Positions 23,786 through 36,140 of a stretch of DNA of 64,000 bases are shown here, piece by piece. The DNA is from Armigeres subalbatus. Its lineage: Eukaryota; Arthropoda; Insecta; Diptera; Culicidae. The notes beneath the pieces are model-generated. The model saw nothing but the letters and a program-made list of their open reading frames with translations. It made no database searches and was not told where the DNA came from. The translations under genes were made by a program, and so were the position numbers. Position 1 is the stretch's first letter. Each line of letters starts with the position of its first letter. The DNA lies in assembly GCF_024139115.2 (NCBI RefSeq), contig NC_085139.1:13425533-13489532 (forward strand), written 5' to 3'.

Positions 23786-25391
23786 GCAATAACAATGTCA
23801 ACCTCCATTTTTTAATCACGATCTTTATTTGGTCATAGGTTATCAGTACTCGTAATATACTTAATTCGGTGGGCACGCTTGGAACACATTTTTAACTTAA
23901 GTTCGATCAAAAGGGTAAAATTTAATTGATTTTTTTAAATTCAGTTTAATTATTTTAATCTTTCTGCGTCAAATGGTTAGGTATTTGTTTCCCCACCCCT
24001 CGTGCTCCCTCCTTTTCTATTTTATGTTTCCAAACTTAAACCAACGTGATCATACTAATTCCAAACTGCACGTACCTCTATCAAATCAATCTACATAGCT
24101 TCTTCGACCAGAAAACGGATTTCTATCATTTCCCTTCTACCATAAGTATAAATCATCTAAGCTATAACAAACTCTATCGTAGCGATCCCGAACTGTCTAA
24201 AAATCTATCATGAACATAAACACAACCGTTTCTATCTCTACAAACAATTCTCTAATAAATAGGTTCCATAGCAGTCGCTAGAGCCGGAAGCGGTCAACAA
24301 GCCGATCCACACTCTCCTCCTCTATCTTCTATTCTCTCACTTAGAGGTGTGCGCCGCCGCCGACAGTTTTTGGCTCGCCGTTGCCGCCGGCATTTTTGCA
24401 TCGACGCGCCGCTGTTTAAAATTTGGTCGCGCCGCTGATCCATATTTTTCCACGCCGATTCAAATTTGAAGAAGTCCACAGAATTTTCCGTAGAAATTTC
24501 GAAGATTCAGTGGAATTTCCGTAGAATTTCCCGAATGATCCCCACATCATTACGTTGGAACCCCAGAGAATTTTTCGTGAAAATACCAATGATTTCCTTG
24601 AGAATTGTCGTTTAAATTACTAAAACCTCTCCATAAAAACTAAGAAAAAATGTGAGTGTAAATTCCGAAAGATTTCTCGCTGATATAGATTTTTTGTCGT
24701 TTTGCAGAAAGTAATTTGGCCGAAAGTTGTTAGGTCGAATATGTAGTTTGACCAAGCATATCATTTGACCGAAGTCCATCTAGCCCAAAGTTATTTGGTC
24801 GACGACCCTTTCCTGTTTTAAATGTTTCAATGGAACTTTTGAAGAATTTCTTATTTTTTTCGGTCAAAAAAAATTTCGGTCGTTTCTAGAGAGTTTCTCT
24901 TCTACAAATTCCTTTCTTCCTCCTTCCTTCCTCTTGAAATTTCCATAGAAATTGATTTCGAAATTCCTTCGGGAATCTATTCATAAATTCATTTAGGAAT
25001 CCTTCTGAGGAATTCTTTGATTTTTTTTTATTTACCTATTAAGACCTTTAGAAATTCTTTTGAAAATTCTTCTGGGAATTCCTTGGAAAATCCATTCGAT
25101 ATCCTATCGAAAATTCCTTTAGCAGAAATCCTTCACAATTTCCTTTAGATTTTTTCTCTTGAAAATCTCTATGTTCTACCGCGGGAATTCTTTAATGAAT
25201 CCTTTCGGAAATTCCTCCAGTAATTCATTCGGGAACTCATCTTGGAAATTCCCCCAGAAATAATTTAGAAAATTACGCTTATAATTCCTAGAACACGTGA
25301 TTCCTTTGTAAAACCACTCGAAAATTCTTTTGAAAATTGATCCAGAAATTTCTTCGAAAGTTCTTCCAGGAACTGCCTTGAAATCCTTAAT

Positions 25392-25601
25392 TAGGGGAAC
25401 GGTTCGGCACTTTATCCCATAGCTCCTATTTCCATCTCTTCAAAAACAAAGCAATGAGAATGAATTTGGCTTGTTTCTTATTTTTGTGGTTTTTTTTTGT
25501 GGTGTTAGCAAAAAGAAGCGACAAGATTGGTGATGTATTTCTTTGTTTTGCGATGAGATTAATATATGTTCATTGAGATGGAAAACGGAACAGTTCCCCT
25601 A
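25392..25601. mobile_element. Small TIR element nested in the hAT-like element
   Basis: The left end TAGGGGAACGGTTCGG and the right end (reverse complement TAGGGGAACTGTTCCG) form inverted repeats of about 16 bp around a non-coding 180-bp core. Confidence 0.5.
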
Positions 25602-26178
25602 TTATATATTTTTTAATACATTCATGAAGAATATTCTAGCGAATTCTCAGAAGATTTTACAAGCAAAAACTACTTGATTTCCCGAATAAATGTTTAGCTC
25701 TCTTTAGGTATTGCTACGGAAATTATTAAGAAATTTGGATGAAGCTTTGAAGCAGGATAAACGTTTTTTTGACCATAAAGCGGAACAACGATCCATACGT
25801 GTTCAATTCTTAAATTTGTTACTTTTTTTATGTTTGAAAGTTCCCTGATTGTGTCAGAAATTCTCTGGTAATTCCAGCATTTTTTCAGGTTTTCCAGTGG
25901 AAATTCTAGAAAATTCCGAAGAACTTTCCACGGCAATTTAAAAAAAATCGTGTGCCAATTGAAATAAATTTCCTATGATCTCCCAACAATTTCCATTGAA
26001 ATCGATTTTTTTTTCATTCAAGAAAAAAATTTGCGGTAAATTTTTGGTGAAAACTCCAGCGAGTTTCCCGTAAAAACTCCTTAGAGTCCCCCGTGGATGT
26101 TCCGACAATTGTTAGTGTAAATTTGACAAAATATTTTGTTGAGTTTTCTGGAGTACAAAATTCTGAAAAGTTTGTCAT

Positions 26179-26464
26179 TCTTCTTCTCTTCTCATTGGCA
26201 TTACATCCCCACACTGGGACAGAGTCGCCTCGCAGCTTAGTGTTCATTAAGCACTTCCCCAGTTATTAACTGCTAGGTTTCTAAGCCAGATTACCATTTT
26301 TGCATTCGTATATCATGAGGCTAGCACGATGATACTTTTATGCCCAGGGAAGTCGAGACAATTTCCAATCCGAAAATTGCCTAGACCGGCATCGGGAATC
26401 GAACCCAGCCACCCTCAGCATGGTCTTGCTTTGTAGCCGCGCGTCTTACCGCACGGCTAAGGAG
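26179..26464 (-). mobile_element. Feilai-like tRNA-derived SINE
   Basis: Same layout as 15045-15341: A-box-like TAGCCGTGCGGTAAGACGCG and B-box GGTTCGATTCC on the minus strand, with an AAGAAG-type tail. A 9-bp duplication GTTTGTCAT flanks it (26170-26178 and 26465-26473). Confidence 0.85.
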
Positions 26465-27169
26465 GTTTGTCATACAAATTTTGAATTGTTTTCCCCTGTA
26501 AATCCAAACAATTTCCCTTGGGAATGACAAAGAGCTACAAAGTAGTTCCTGTGGAAATTTCGAAAATAATTTCCAATAATGAATATTTTGGAAAAGATGC
26601 TCCCGTTGATGTCTTGAAAATATCCCGAAAAAATGAAAAAAAAAAATCTTCGAGAACGTTATAAAAAAAATCACCACGCCGATTCACGCCGCCGCCGCCG
26701 CCGGTTAAAATGGCTTTCGGCGTGACGCCGAAAACGCCGCCGACCAAAATTCTGACAAACGTCGCCGCCGTCGATTTTCGGACCGGCGCACACCTCTACT
26801 CTCACTAGTTTACTACCCTGAAACTGAACTGTTTTGGACCCCTTATGGGTCTGAAGCAGAGAACGGGACGCTGATAAAGGGTCTATCACAAGCCTCGGGT
26901 AACCTGGAATAAGTTTTCCACGAGGCGAGTTCACATTGATTTCATGAGTTCTATACATTAATCGTCACGTTGAAAATTTAAGCCAGCAGTGTAAACGTAT
27001 TGCCTAGTGTCATACAACGTAGATTGGCCACGGCCCGGGGATACGTTGAGTATAACAAGAATAACAAGAATGTTCCAGGGATGTAGAAGCAAATCATCGA
27101 AGGATTCCGAAGCAACCTGTCGATGGATCCAGAAGCAAATCGTCGAGGGACTCCGAATTAATCATCCAG

Positions 27170-27545
27170 CATAGCATAGCATAGTTACGGTGTACTTAAT
27201 AGATTGGACACTAGTGATACTCATGTTTTTCTTTTGAAATCCTTATTCAGATTGCTATCAGAAATCAAGGTGGGTGTGATCCTTAATTTCCATCAAGGAT
27301 AAAAATCACAAAAGCATGAGGATTACTACTCGTGGCCACGCCAATCTTCACCGTAACTTGAGAGGGAAAGGAAGTGTTGATGTAGTACTTACGTAACGAG
27401 AGACCCCCGACTCAGCGACACCCTTATAAGTACGACGGAGTTGGATATTGGGGAAGGCATTCGTTGGGCCAGGATTTGCCTGTAGCTGACAATTTGACCA
27501 TGGTAGATCTTACACCGCAACACACCACGCAAATGTGCCTATCCA
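27170..27545 (-). mobile_element. SINE-like retroposon, minus-strand copy
   Basis: Reverse-oriented relative of 10735-11122, with a GCTATGCTATGCT tail at its 27170 side. Identical 21-bp direct repeats flank it (27149-27169 and 27546-27566). The host sequence is the GGACTCCGAATTAA minisatellite at 27590-27880. Confidence 0.75.
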
Positions 27546-28920
27546 GACTCCGAATTAATCATCCAGGCATTCCGAAAAAAAACTAGCGATTGCGAAAGGA
27601 ATCCTTCAGGGATGTTTCAGGGATCGTTGAAGGATTCCGAAGCAAATCATCGAAGGATTTCGAAGCGAATCGAAGTAACTCGTCGAGGGACTCGAACTAA
27701 ATGTTCGAGGGATTCCGAAGCAAACCGTCGATGTATTTGACGAAGCGAATTGTCGAATGATTGCAAAGCAATCCGTCGAAGGATTCCAAAGCAAATCACT
27801 GAGGGTTTCCAAGGCAAAATGTCGAGAGACTCCGAATTAAATATCAAGGAATTCCGAATGAAATTTTCTAAGGGTCCTGAAACAAGTCAAGCACGCAGAG
27901 AAATGTTTTTTAAACTCAATGATATTATGTATAAAAACAACAAAAATAATTATTGTTTCACGGCTAATACCTAATTTTATTTGTTGAATTCAACAAAAAA
28001 TCAGATTTGATTAGACGAAAAATATTGTTGTTTCTACAATGTTCCAAAACAGCACTCAAAATAAAAATTGTTGAATTTACAATATATTTTTTTGTTTGTA
28101 CAAAAAATATTTTTAATCCAAAAAGAAAAATTTTTGCTTTCAACAATATTTTTCTTAAATTCAACAAAAATAAATATTGTAATCAAAAATTTATTTTGAA
28201 TGTTATATAAAATGTCTTGTGATTATCAATTATTTTATTTTTGGGTAGGCTTCGTGTGGAAAATAAAACCACAATAATTATATTTGTAATTTTTTCAAAT
28301 ATTTACTCCACAAACTAGTTATACTGTATTAATGATTACTGGATTGCAGTTGAAACAACAATGAAATTTTTTGAATTAAATATATTTTAGTTTTGATTTT
28401 AAAAATAAAATATTTGGGTTTAAAAAATATTTCAATAATTTTATTTTTTAGTTCAAAAAGGTAGAATTTCTCTGCGTGAGGAATTCCGAACCAAATCTCG
28501 AATGATTCTAAAACAAGAGAGATTCTGAAACAAATCCTCCATAGATTATAAAGGGTATCCACCACAGATTCCCAAAGGTATTCCTCTATGATACCAAAAA
28601 AATTCAGTGTGAATTCTTCTGAATTCCGGTTGGAATACTTCGATGATTCTAAAAGGAATTGTTAAGATGTTCCACAGAGAAATGTTCCCAGATTATGATG
28701 GGTATTCGTCTCGAATTCGGATGAGAATCCTTCTTGGATGCTGATTGAAATCTTTCTCAGAAACAAGCTCATTTGTCTACTCATTATGATAGGATGAATA
28801 TGGGAGATATTTTTTGTTGTCTTCAAACTTTTTCAGTAATTCATTATGCTGTATGTTGAAAATCGATATCACTGCTAACAAACTTTTAAAATCCCAGGTG
28901 GGGAGTAATTTGTTTTTAGG

Positions 28921-29108
28921 GAGAGCTAAGCCCCCAAGCGAGCGAGCGCGTGATTCATCCTTCGCCGCCACACATAGTTCTCTTGCACACCACCAAATAT
29001 GGTCCTAAGCACGTGTCTCACCCCGAGCGGTTGCAATGTCCTCCTCGAACATGGTCCAAGTCTCATGCCCGTAGAGAACTACCGGTCTTATAAGCGTTCT
29101 GTACATGA
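28921..29108 (-). pseudogene. RTE-like RT C-terminal fragment
   Basis: The minus strand encodes MYRTLIRPVVLYGHETWTM and, after a frameshift, TIFGGVQENYVWRRRMNHAL. These match the region after the RT palm in fragments C and D. It abuts the oppositely oriented copy D. Confidence 0.65.
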
Positions 29109-31345
29109 TACACTCGGGCAGCAGGGACTATGTCCAAGGGCTTGACGATCCCTCCCCAGGCCATCTGCGAGTTGTGGGGCTTGCCTAGGATGTGGTGGGG
29201 TTTGACAGTGGGCCCTGTTAAATTCCTATGAAAAGCTGCATGTATCCGCAAGTAGGCCCCACCAAAGCGACCGTGTGCCGCTCAAAGCGCACAAGCCCAA
29301 GTCCTGGTGTTAGGTGGGACGCTAAACAGCCCTGACACGACGGCCCTCCGACGAGACAGGAGGTTTGCGCAGGCCCAGTAAGCCGCCTGGAAAACCAATA
29401 ATTACGAACAATATAAGAGATAATGCGACTCGATATAATCGGCAAATACCTAGGCGACGAATACAGGATCAATATTGGAAGCTTGGAACATGGAACTGCA
29501 AGTCGCTAGGTTTCGCAGGTTACGACAGGATGATCTACGATGAACTACATCCCCGCAACTTCGACGTCGTGGCGTTGCAGGAGATTTGCTGAACCGGACA
29601 GAAAGTGTGGAAAAGCGGGCATCGAGCGGCTTCCTTCTACCAAAGCTGTGGTACCACCAACGAGCTGGGAACGTAAGGGCCACGTGCCACAGCCTGATAT
29701 GTGTAAGGACATAAACGGGAACCTTCTTACGAACGAGCGTGAGGTGATCCAAAGGTGGCGGCAGCACTACGAAGAGCACCTGAATGGCGATGTGGCAGAC
29801 GAAGATGGCGGTATGGTGATGGACCTGGGGGAACGCGCGCAGGACATATTTCTACCGGCTCCGGATCTTAAGGAAATCCAGGAGGAGATTGGTCGGCTGA
29901 AGAACAACAAAGACCCTGGGGTTGACCAACTACCAGGAGAGCTATTTGAACACGGTGGTGAGGCACTGGCTAGAGCGCTGCACTGGGTCATTACCAAGAT
30001 TTGGGAGGAGGAAGTTTTGCCGCAGGAGTGGATCGAAGGTGTCGTGTGTCCCATCTACAAAAAGGGCGATAAGCTGGATTGTAACAACTACCGCGCAATC
30101 ACATAGATGAACGCCGCCTACAAGATACTCTCCCAAATTTTATGCTATCGACTAGCACCAATTGCAAGGTGCGGGTTTTATGGGCGAACGCTCCACCACG
30201 GGCCAGGTGTTCGCCATTCGCCAAGTACTGCAGAAATGCCGCGAATACAACGTGCCCACACATCATCTATTTATCAACGTCAAAGCCGCATATGATACAA
30301 TCGATCGGGACCAGCTATGGCAGCTAATGCACGAACACGGATTTCCGGATACACTGACACGGTTGATCAAAGGGACGATGAATCGGATGATGTGCGTAGT
30401 TCGAGTTTCAGGGGCATTCTCGAGTCCCTTCGTTACGGCAAGGTGATGGTCTTTCATGTCTGCTATTCAACATCGCTTTGGTACACGAGTGGTACAATTT
30501 TCAATAAGTCCGTCCAGCTATTTGGCTTCGCCGACGACATTGATATTATGGCACGTAACTTTGAGAAGATGGAGGAAGCCTACATCAGACTGAAAAGGGA
30601 AGCCAAGCGGATCGGACTAGTCATCAACACGTCGAAGACGAGGTACATGATAGGAAGAGGTTCAAGAGAAGACAATGTGAGCCAGCCACCGCGAGTTTGC
30701 ATCGGTGGTGACGAAATCGAGGTGGTAGAAGAATTTGTGTACTTGGGCACACTGGTGACTGCCGAAAATGATACCAGCAGAGAAATTCGGAGATGCATAG
30801 TGGCTGGAAATCGTACATACTTTGGAATCCGCAAGACGCTCCGATCGTGTAGAGTTCGCCTCCGTACCAAACTGACAATCTACAAAACGCTCATTAGACC
30901 GGTAGTCCTCTACGGACACGAGACCTGGACGATGCTCGTGGAGGACCAAGGTGCACTTGGAGTTTTCGAAAGGAAAGTGCTGTGTACCATCTATGGTGGG
31001 GTGCAGATGGCGGACTGTACGTGGAGGAGGCGAATGAACCACGAGTTGCATCAGCTGTTGGGAGAACCATCAATCGTTCACACCGCGAAAATCGGACGAC
31101 TGCGGTGGGTCGGGCACGTAGCCAGAATGTCGGACAGTAACCCGGTGAAAATGGTTCTCGACAACGATCCGACGGGCACAAGAAGGCGAGGTGCCAGGGG
31201 GCAAGGTGTATCGATCAGGTGGAAGATGACTTGCGGACCCTCCGTAGACTGCGTGGTTGGCGACGTGTAGCCATGGACCGAGCCGAATGGAGAAGACTCT
31301 TATATACCGCACAGGCCACTTCGACCTTAGTCGGAATAAATAAAA
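29109..31345 (+). pseudogene. RTE-like retrotransposon copy D (broken, internally deleted)
   Basis: A non-coding leader (29109-29460) is followed by the endonuclease start LGTWNCKSLGF...ELHPRNFDVVALQEIC, then a stop. After a large internal deletion it continues with VPQPDMCKDINGNLLTNERE, VVCPIYKKGDKLDCNNYRAI, HHLFINVKAAYDTIDRDQLW, FADDIDIMARNF, TLIRPVVLYGHETWTM and KIGRLRWVGHVARM. The order is endonuclease, linker, RT and C-terminal domain, as in RTE-clade elements. In-frame stops and frameshifts (near 30106, 30175 and 30445) disable it; the longest pieces are 29540-30106 and 30317-31270. The 3' end GGAATAAATAAAAATAAT is a tail. Confidence 0.8.
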
Positions 31346-31710
31346 ATAATTACATGATACATTTGGTGCGGGTGTGTAACACCCAAAAGGCCAAGCTCTT
31401 TGAGAAAGCGATTTTTGATTTTGAAAAAATCATAACTTTTTTTATTTTTTGTCCAATCTTGATGAAATTTTGACACAAGGTCCAATTTTTATTCTAGTTT
31501 TGGCTGCACACTGAGTTTTTCGGAATTTCTGGACGGAATTATTCCAGATTCCCTTGGGGTACCAGCAAACTGGTGTTTGGGGTATTTCGCCAGTTACTCA
31601 ATATTTCTCCATGGAACCCATATCAAACAGTATAAAAAAATGTTGCCACACTAATAACGAGTCTCATAGCGATTTTTCCGAAAGTTGGTCTTCCATACGG
31701 ACATCCCCAG

Positions 31711-32905
31711 GAAGCTTCTAAATGTCCCCAGGGAACCTGTAAAGGGGACAATTTCGATTTTACTCCGAAACATGTCGTGCGACGGCTCTTTCTTCACAAT
31801 TTTTCATGAATATACTCGCTGTTGTTATAAAAGTGATCTATGGCCAGTTTGGCTACTCTTGTGACGCCCGGAATGCCCCCAGGGAACCTGTAAAGAGGAC
31901 AATTTCGATTTTGCTCGGAAATATGTCGTGCGACGGCTCTTTCTTCACAATTTTTCATGAATATACTCGCTGTTGTTATGAAAGTGGTCTATGGTCAGTT
32001 TGGCCACTCTTGTGACACCCGGAATGCCTCCAGGGAACCTGTAAAGGGGACAATTTCGATATTACTCCGAAACATGCCGTGCGACGGCTCTTTCTTCACA
32101 ATGTTTCATGAATATACTCGCTGTTGTTATAAAAGTGGTCTATGGTCAGTTTGCAGCCCTTGGTTCACCCGGAATGCCCCCAGGGAACCTGTAAAGGGGA
32201 CAATTTCGATTTTACTCCGAAACATGCCGTGCGACGGCTCTTTCTTCACAATTTTTCATGAATATACTCGCTGTTGTTATAAAAGTGGTCTATGGCCAGT
32301 TTGGCTACTCTTGTGACACCCGGAATGCCCCCAGGGAACCTGTAAAGGAGACAATTTCGATTTTACTCCGAAACATGTCGTGCGACGACTCTTTCTTCAC
32401 ATTTTTTTATGAATATACTCGCTGTTGTTATAAAAGTGGTCTATGGTCAGTTTGCAGCCCTTGGTTCACCCGGAATGCCCCCAGGGAACCTGTAAAGGGG
32501 ACAATTTCGATTTTACTCCGAAACATGTCGTGCGACGTATCTTTCTTTACAATCTTTCATGAGTATACTCGCTGTTGCTATAAAAGTTACCATTGGTCAG
32601 TTTGGCCGATCTTCTGACGCCCGGAATACCCCCCAGGGAACTTTACAGGTTTTTACAGGACAATTTTGATTTTGCTCCGAAACATGTCACGCTACGGCTC
32701 TTTCTTCACAATTTGTTATGAATAAACTCGCTGTTCTTACAAAAATGGTTTGGCCACTCTTGGGACACCCGGAATGCTCCCAAGGAACAATTAAATGGAA
32801 CAATTTCGATCTTGCTCCGAAACATGTCGTGTGATGGCTCTTTCTTCACAATTTGTTATGAATAGATTCGAAATTCTTATAAAAGTGGTCATTGGTCTGT
32901 TTGGC
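31711..32905 (+). repeat. Satellite array 1: about 8 units of roughly 150 bp
   Basis: Units repeat every 150-151 bases; the CTCGCTGTTGTTATAAAAGT block recurs near 31816, 31967, 32118, 32268, 32418 and 32569 and decays towards 32868. The conserved core includes CGAAACATGTCGTGCGACGG and CTTTCTTCACAATTTTTCAT. The plus ORFs 31806-32617 are translations of the repeat. Array 2 (35240-36140) has the same unit inverted. Confidence 0.9.
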
Positions 32906-32929
32906 CACTTTGTTCAGAATTGCTAACGT

Positions 32930-34950
32930 ATTCTTTTCAGAATCCTAAATAAATTCTGTTCAGAAAACCATTCGATTTTTCTTTCAGAATCGCAAACAGA
33001 TTCTGTTAGGAACCTTCAACGGGTTCTATTCAGAATCTCAAACGGATTGGGATCCGAATTCCAAACAAATTATGTTCCGAATCTCAAACAGATTCTTTTC
33101 TGAATCCTAAACGGACTCTGTTCAGAATGCTGTACAAATTCCTCTCCAAATCTCAACCGAAATTATGTTCAGAATTACGAACGGATTCTGTTTAGATCTC
33201 CAATCGAAACGGATTCTGTTTGAAATTTTGATTCCCGTACAGATTCGTTTCAGAATCTAAAATAGAGTCTGTTTGGAATTCCATACGGATTTAGTTTAGA
33301 ATCTTCAACGAATTTTGCTCATAATCTTGAGTGGATGCTTCTTAGAATCTCGAGCCAATGCTAATCAGGATCCCAATAGGGTTTTCCTCAGAACTTCACC
33401 CTAAATTTTTACGACAAGTTATTGTTCACTAAGCCTCGAGCATAAAAAACATCAGATCGAAATTATAGAATGGGTCAGCATATGATTAACTGAGCCGAAA
33501 GGTGCTATGGCGAAAAAAACTATTTCTCGTGTCAAGTCTGCTACTGCAAAAAATGTACTATAGACCTGGGTGCTGCTGAAACAGTCGTCTTTTTGCTCTC
33601 AAGCGAGTGAAGGGGTATTTTGAAAATATTCCCATGAGCTATAATTTGCAGTTACTTAGTTGTAAACAATTTCTCGCTCTTAAGATTTATCTTTTCATGC
33701 TGCATGAGGGCGCACAAATGCGCGATACTCGACAAATCGATTTTATTCGAACCTCCCAGCTATAGACTAAAAATCAGCTATGGCGATAAAACCTGTAGAA
33801 ATAATGTCCTCACAAGTACATAATTTATTTGAAAAGGACTCACAGGAATAAAATATGTTATCCAAATACACAATATTCTGTAATATGTAATATAGACTGA
33901 AAAAACAAATGCTGTAATAATAAGTTCAAGTTTATAAAAAGTTAGTACGTATTTAAAACCCCAACTCGATTTTCCAGCAGTCAGTTCAGCGGATACGGGC
34001 ATCGAGGTTTTTTTAAAACTAATTGCTTGAAAAGGTGCTTCCGTTGCATGCAGTTTATTCTCCAACGGGATTCGAAATTCGAGTCTTTCAATTATCTGCA
34101 GGGTAACATTAATTATATTTTATTTCTGAAACTGCTGTTGGTAGCGAGGACTAAATACGAAATATCGTAAACCGTAACACACTACGTCAAAGTGATTACC
34201 GTGTTAAGGGAAAAAAATATATGTATGTATGTATGAATGCCATCATTATTTTCAATAAACTTTCACACAGTTCTGTTTTGTCTTGAATATCTGAAACATC
34301 ATAATTCTGCTTCTCAGATTCCCCAGTAAGTCCTGGTTGAAAATTTACTTTTTCTCCGACTTCAAGACAGCATCACTAGTTCTTTAAACTATTTCTATGT
34401 GTGCACATTTAGATTACTCCGAGGATACTGCAAGCAGCGTAGAGCTAGTAGGATATCGCAAGAGACAATATACGGAATATTAGGTAGAAATGACAGAATG
34501 CTTCATTACTTATTCAAAACTCCCATCACTTGTAACTATGAAACAATCAGCCATTGGCTGTGATTTTACTCTAAACATTCTAACGAATATTGTAATTCTA
34601 CTTGCTTTCATATATGTTCACGATGTCAAGCGTGAATTATAGCGAAGCCTGTTTCTATTTGTTCCTCTTTTGACTGGTGCCGCATCAAAATCAATGACTG
34701 GCATCGTCAAAATTCTTGGAATTCTATAATCCCATTGTATTATATTATGTGGGCATCGATGAAACACAAAGTATTCGGTGATACATCATTTACAGCCTTT
34801 TGCAAATAGAAGCCGGTTGCGACAGTATATAGATGCAAAAAGGGCTTGTTTTATCTGAATTTTAAATCTTACTTTTCTTCGCATCGATAAAATTTTCTCA
34901 AATTTCCTTGACCTTCAAATCTAGTTGTCAAGCGATATTAAGATTGACCA
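32930..34950. other. Unique-looking spacer between the satellite arrays
   Basis: It starts with a CAGAATC...GATTCTGTTC degenerate minisatellite (32930-33400). The rest is AT-rich with no supported gene until the ORF at 34960. A short CGTAACACACTACGTCAAAG piece at about 34172-34191 resembles the SINE-like family head. Confidence 0.5.
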
Positions 34951-34959
34951 GTTGTAAAA

Positions 34960-35193
34960 ATGCAGAGCTCATCGGAGTCGGATCTAGTCAACGTGCATTC
35001 TGATGTCGACGAATTCGTCTGTGATCTGAACGATGACGAAGAGCTTTTTGAAGTGCATCCGTTTGCATACGAAGAGGATGAAACGACATTTTTAACAAAT
35101 CAGGAGATTTTAAGTGGTCAACAAAGTGACCTTCCAAAGTTCGTTAAAATGATGCAAAACTTGAACGTGACAAAAGTTTCAATCTATGTTTAA
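34960..35193 (+). CDS. Small acidic protein, function unknown (possible gene)
   Basis: An ATG-initiated ORF of 77 residues with A at -3. The first two thirds are strongly acidic (Asp/Glu-rich, with Ser-Glu-Ser-Asp and Asp-Asp-Glu-Glu runs). The last third is more basic and hydrophobic, ending near KMMQNLNVTKVSIYV. I recognise no domain, signal peptide or membrane segment. A TATATA-like site occurs at about 34826-34832, some 130 bases upstream. The composition is protein-like and unlike the surrounding AT-rich or satellite DNA. The ORF ends about 50 bases before an array of 150-bp satellite units. It could be a short gene, the 5' exon of a larger gene, or a remnant of a transposon. Coding status rests only on composition. 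Confidence 0.35.
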   Translation: MQSSSESDLVNVHSDVDEFVCDLNDDEELFEVHPFAYEEDETTFLTNQEILSGQQSDLPKFVKMMQNLNVTKVSIYV

Positions 35194-35239
35194 GTAAAAT
35201 AAGTTATATACACAAATACGGAAGTTGCTGCAAGGAGGA

Positions 35240-36140
35240 TACCAATTATCGTCTCTCGACCACTTTTATAACAACAGCGGGTATATTCATGAAAAATTGT
35301 GAAGAAAGAGCCGTCACACGACATGTTTCGGAGCAAAATCGAAATTGTCCCCTTTACAGGTTCCCTGGGGCATTCCGGGTGTCACAAGAGTGGCCAAACT
35401 GACAATAGACCATTTTTATAACAACAGCGTGTATATTCATGAAAAATTGTAAAGAAAGAGCCTTCGCACGACATGTTTCGGAGCAAAATCGAAATTGTCC
35501 CCATTACAGGTTCCTTGGGGGTATTCCGGGCGTCACAAGAGTTACCAAACTGACCCTAGACCACTTGTATGACAACAGCGAATATATTCATGAAAAATTG
35601 TGAAGAAAGAGCCGTCACACGACATGCTTCGGAGCAAAATCGAAATGGTTCCGTTTGCAGGTTCCCTGGGGATATTCCGGGTGTCACAAGAGTGGCAAAA
35701 CTGACCATAGACCACTTTTATAACAACAGCGAGTATATTCATGAAAAATTGTGAAGAATTCTGAAGCCGTCGCACGACATCTTTCGGAAAAAATCGAAAT
35801 TGTCCCCTTTACAGGCTCCCTGGGGTCATTCCGGGTGTCACAAGAGTGGCCAAACTGACTATAAACTATTTTTATAACAACAGCGAGTATATTCATGGAA
35901 AATTGTGAAGAGAGAACCGTCGCACGACATGTTTCGGAGCAACATCGAAATTGTCCCCTTTACAGGTTCCCTGGGGGCATTTCGGGTGTCACAAGAGTGG
36001 CCAAACTGACAATAGACCATTTTTATAACAACAGCGAGTATATTCATGAAAAATTGTGAAGAAAGAGCCGTACCACGACATGTTTTGGAGTAAAATCGAA
36101 ATTGTCCCCTTTACAGGTTCCCTGGGGGCATTCCGGGTGA
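35240..36140 (-). repeat. Satellite array 2: about 6 inverted units of roughly 150 bp
   Basis: Reverse complement of the array-1 unit. The AACAACAGCG block recurs near 35271, 35421, 35571, 35722, 35877 and 36030. It ends abruptly at 36137 in RTE debris. Confidence 0.9.

Larger units (their letters stand above)
24342..26798. mobile_element. Non-autonomous hAT-like element, 2457 bp
   Basis: The ends are TAGAGGTGTGCGCCG and its reverse complement, flanked by an 8-bp duplication CTCTCACT (24334-24341 and 26799-26806). The 8-bp duplication and T-A-G-A-G start fit hAT. Subterminal GCCGCCGCC-rich blocks flank an interior of GGAATTCC-type repeats. No transposase ORF is present. A Feilai-like SINE (26179-26464) and a small TIR element (25392-25601) are nested inside. 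Confidence 0.75.

Noticed and set aside
26380..26464. tRNA gene suggested by A and B boxes
   Set aside because: The same sequence recurs in four dispersed copies with tails; it is a SINE head.
29540..30106. 188-residue ORF as a stand-alone gene
   Set aside because: It is the linker and N-terminal RT part of a broken RTE element.
30317..31270. 317-residue ORF as an intact RT gene
   Set aside because: Its first 55 or so residues are out of frame with the RT and it lacks the RT N-terminus and endonuclease; a fragment only.
31806..32617. Series of 119-residue ORFs beginning MNILAVV
   Set aside because: They repeat with the 150-bp satellite period and are products of the array; stops and substitutions vary freely.
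31711..32905. CRISPR-like array
   Set aside because: Units of 150 bp are contiguous with no alternating unique spacers, and the DNA is animal.
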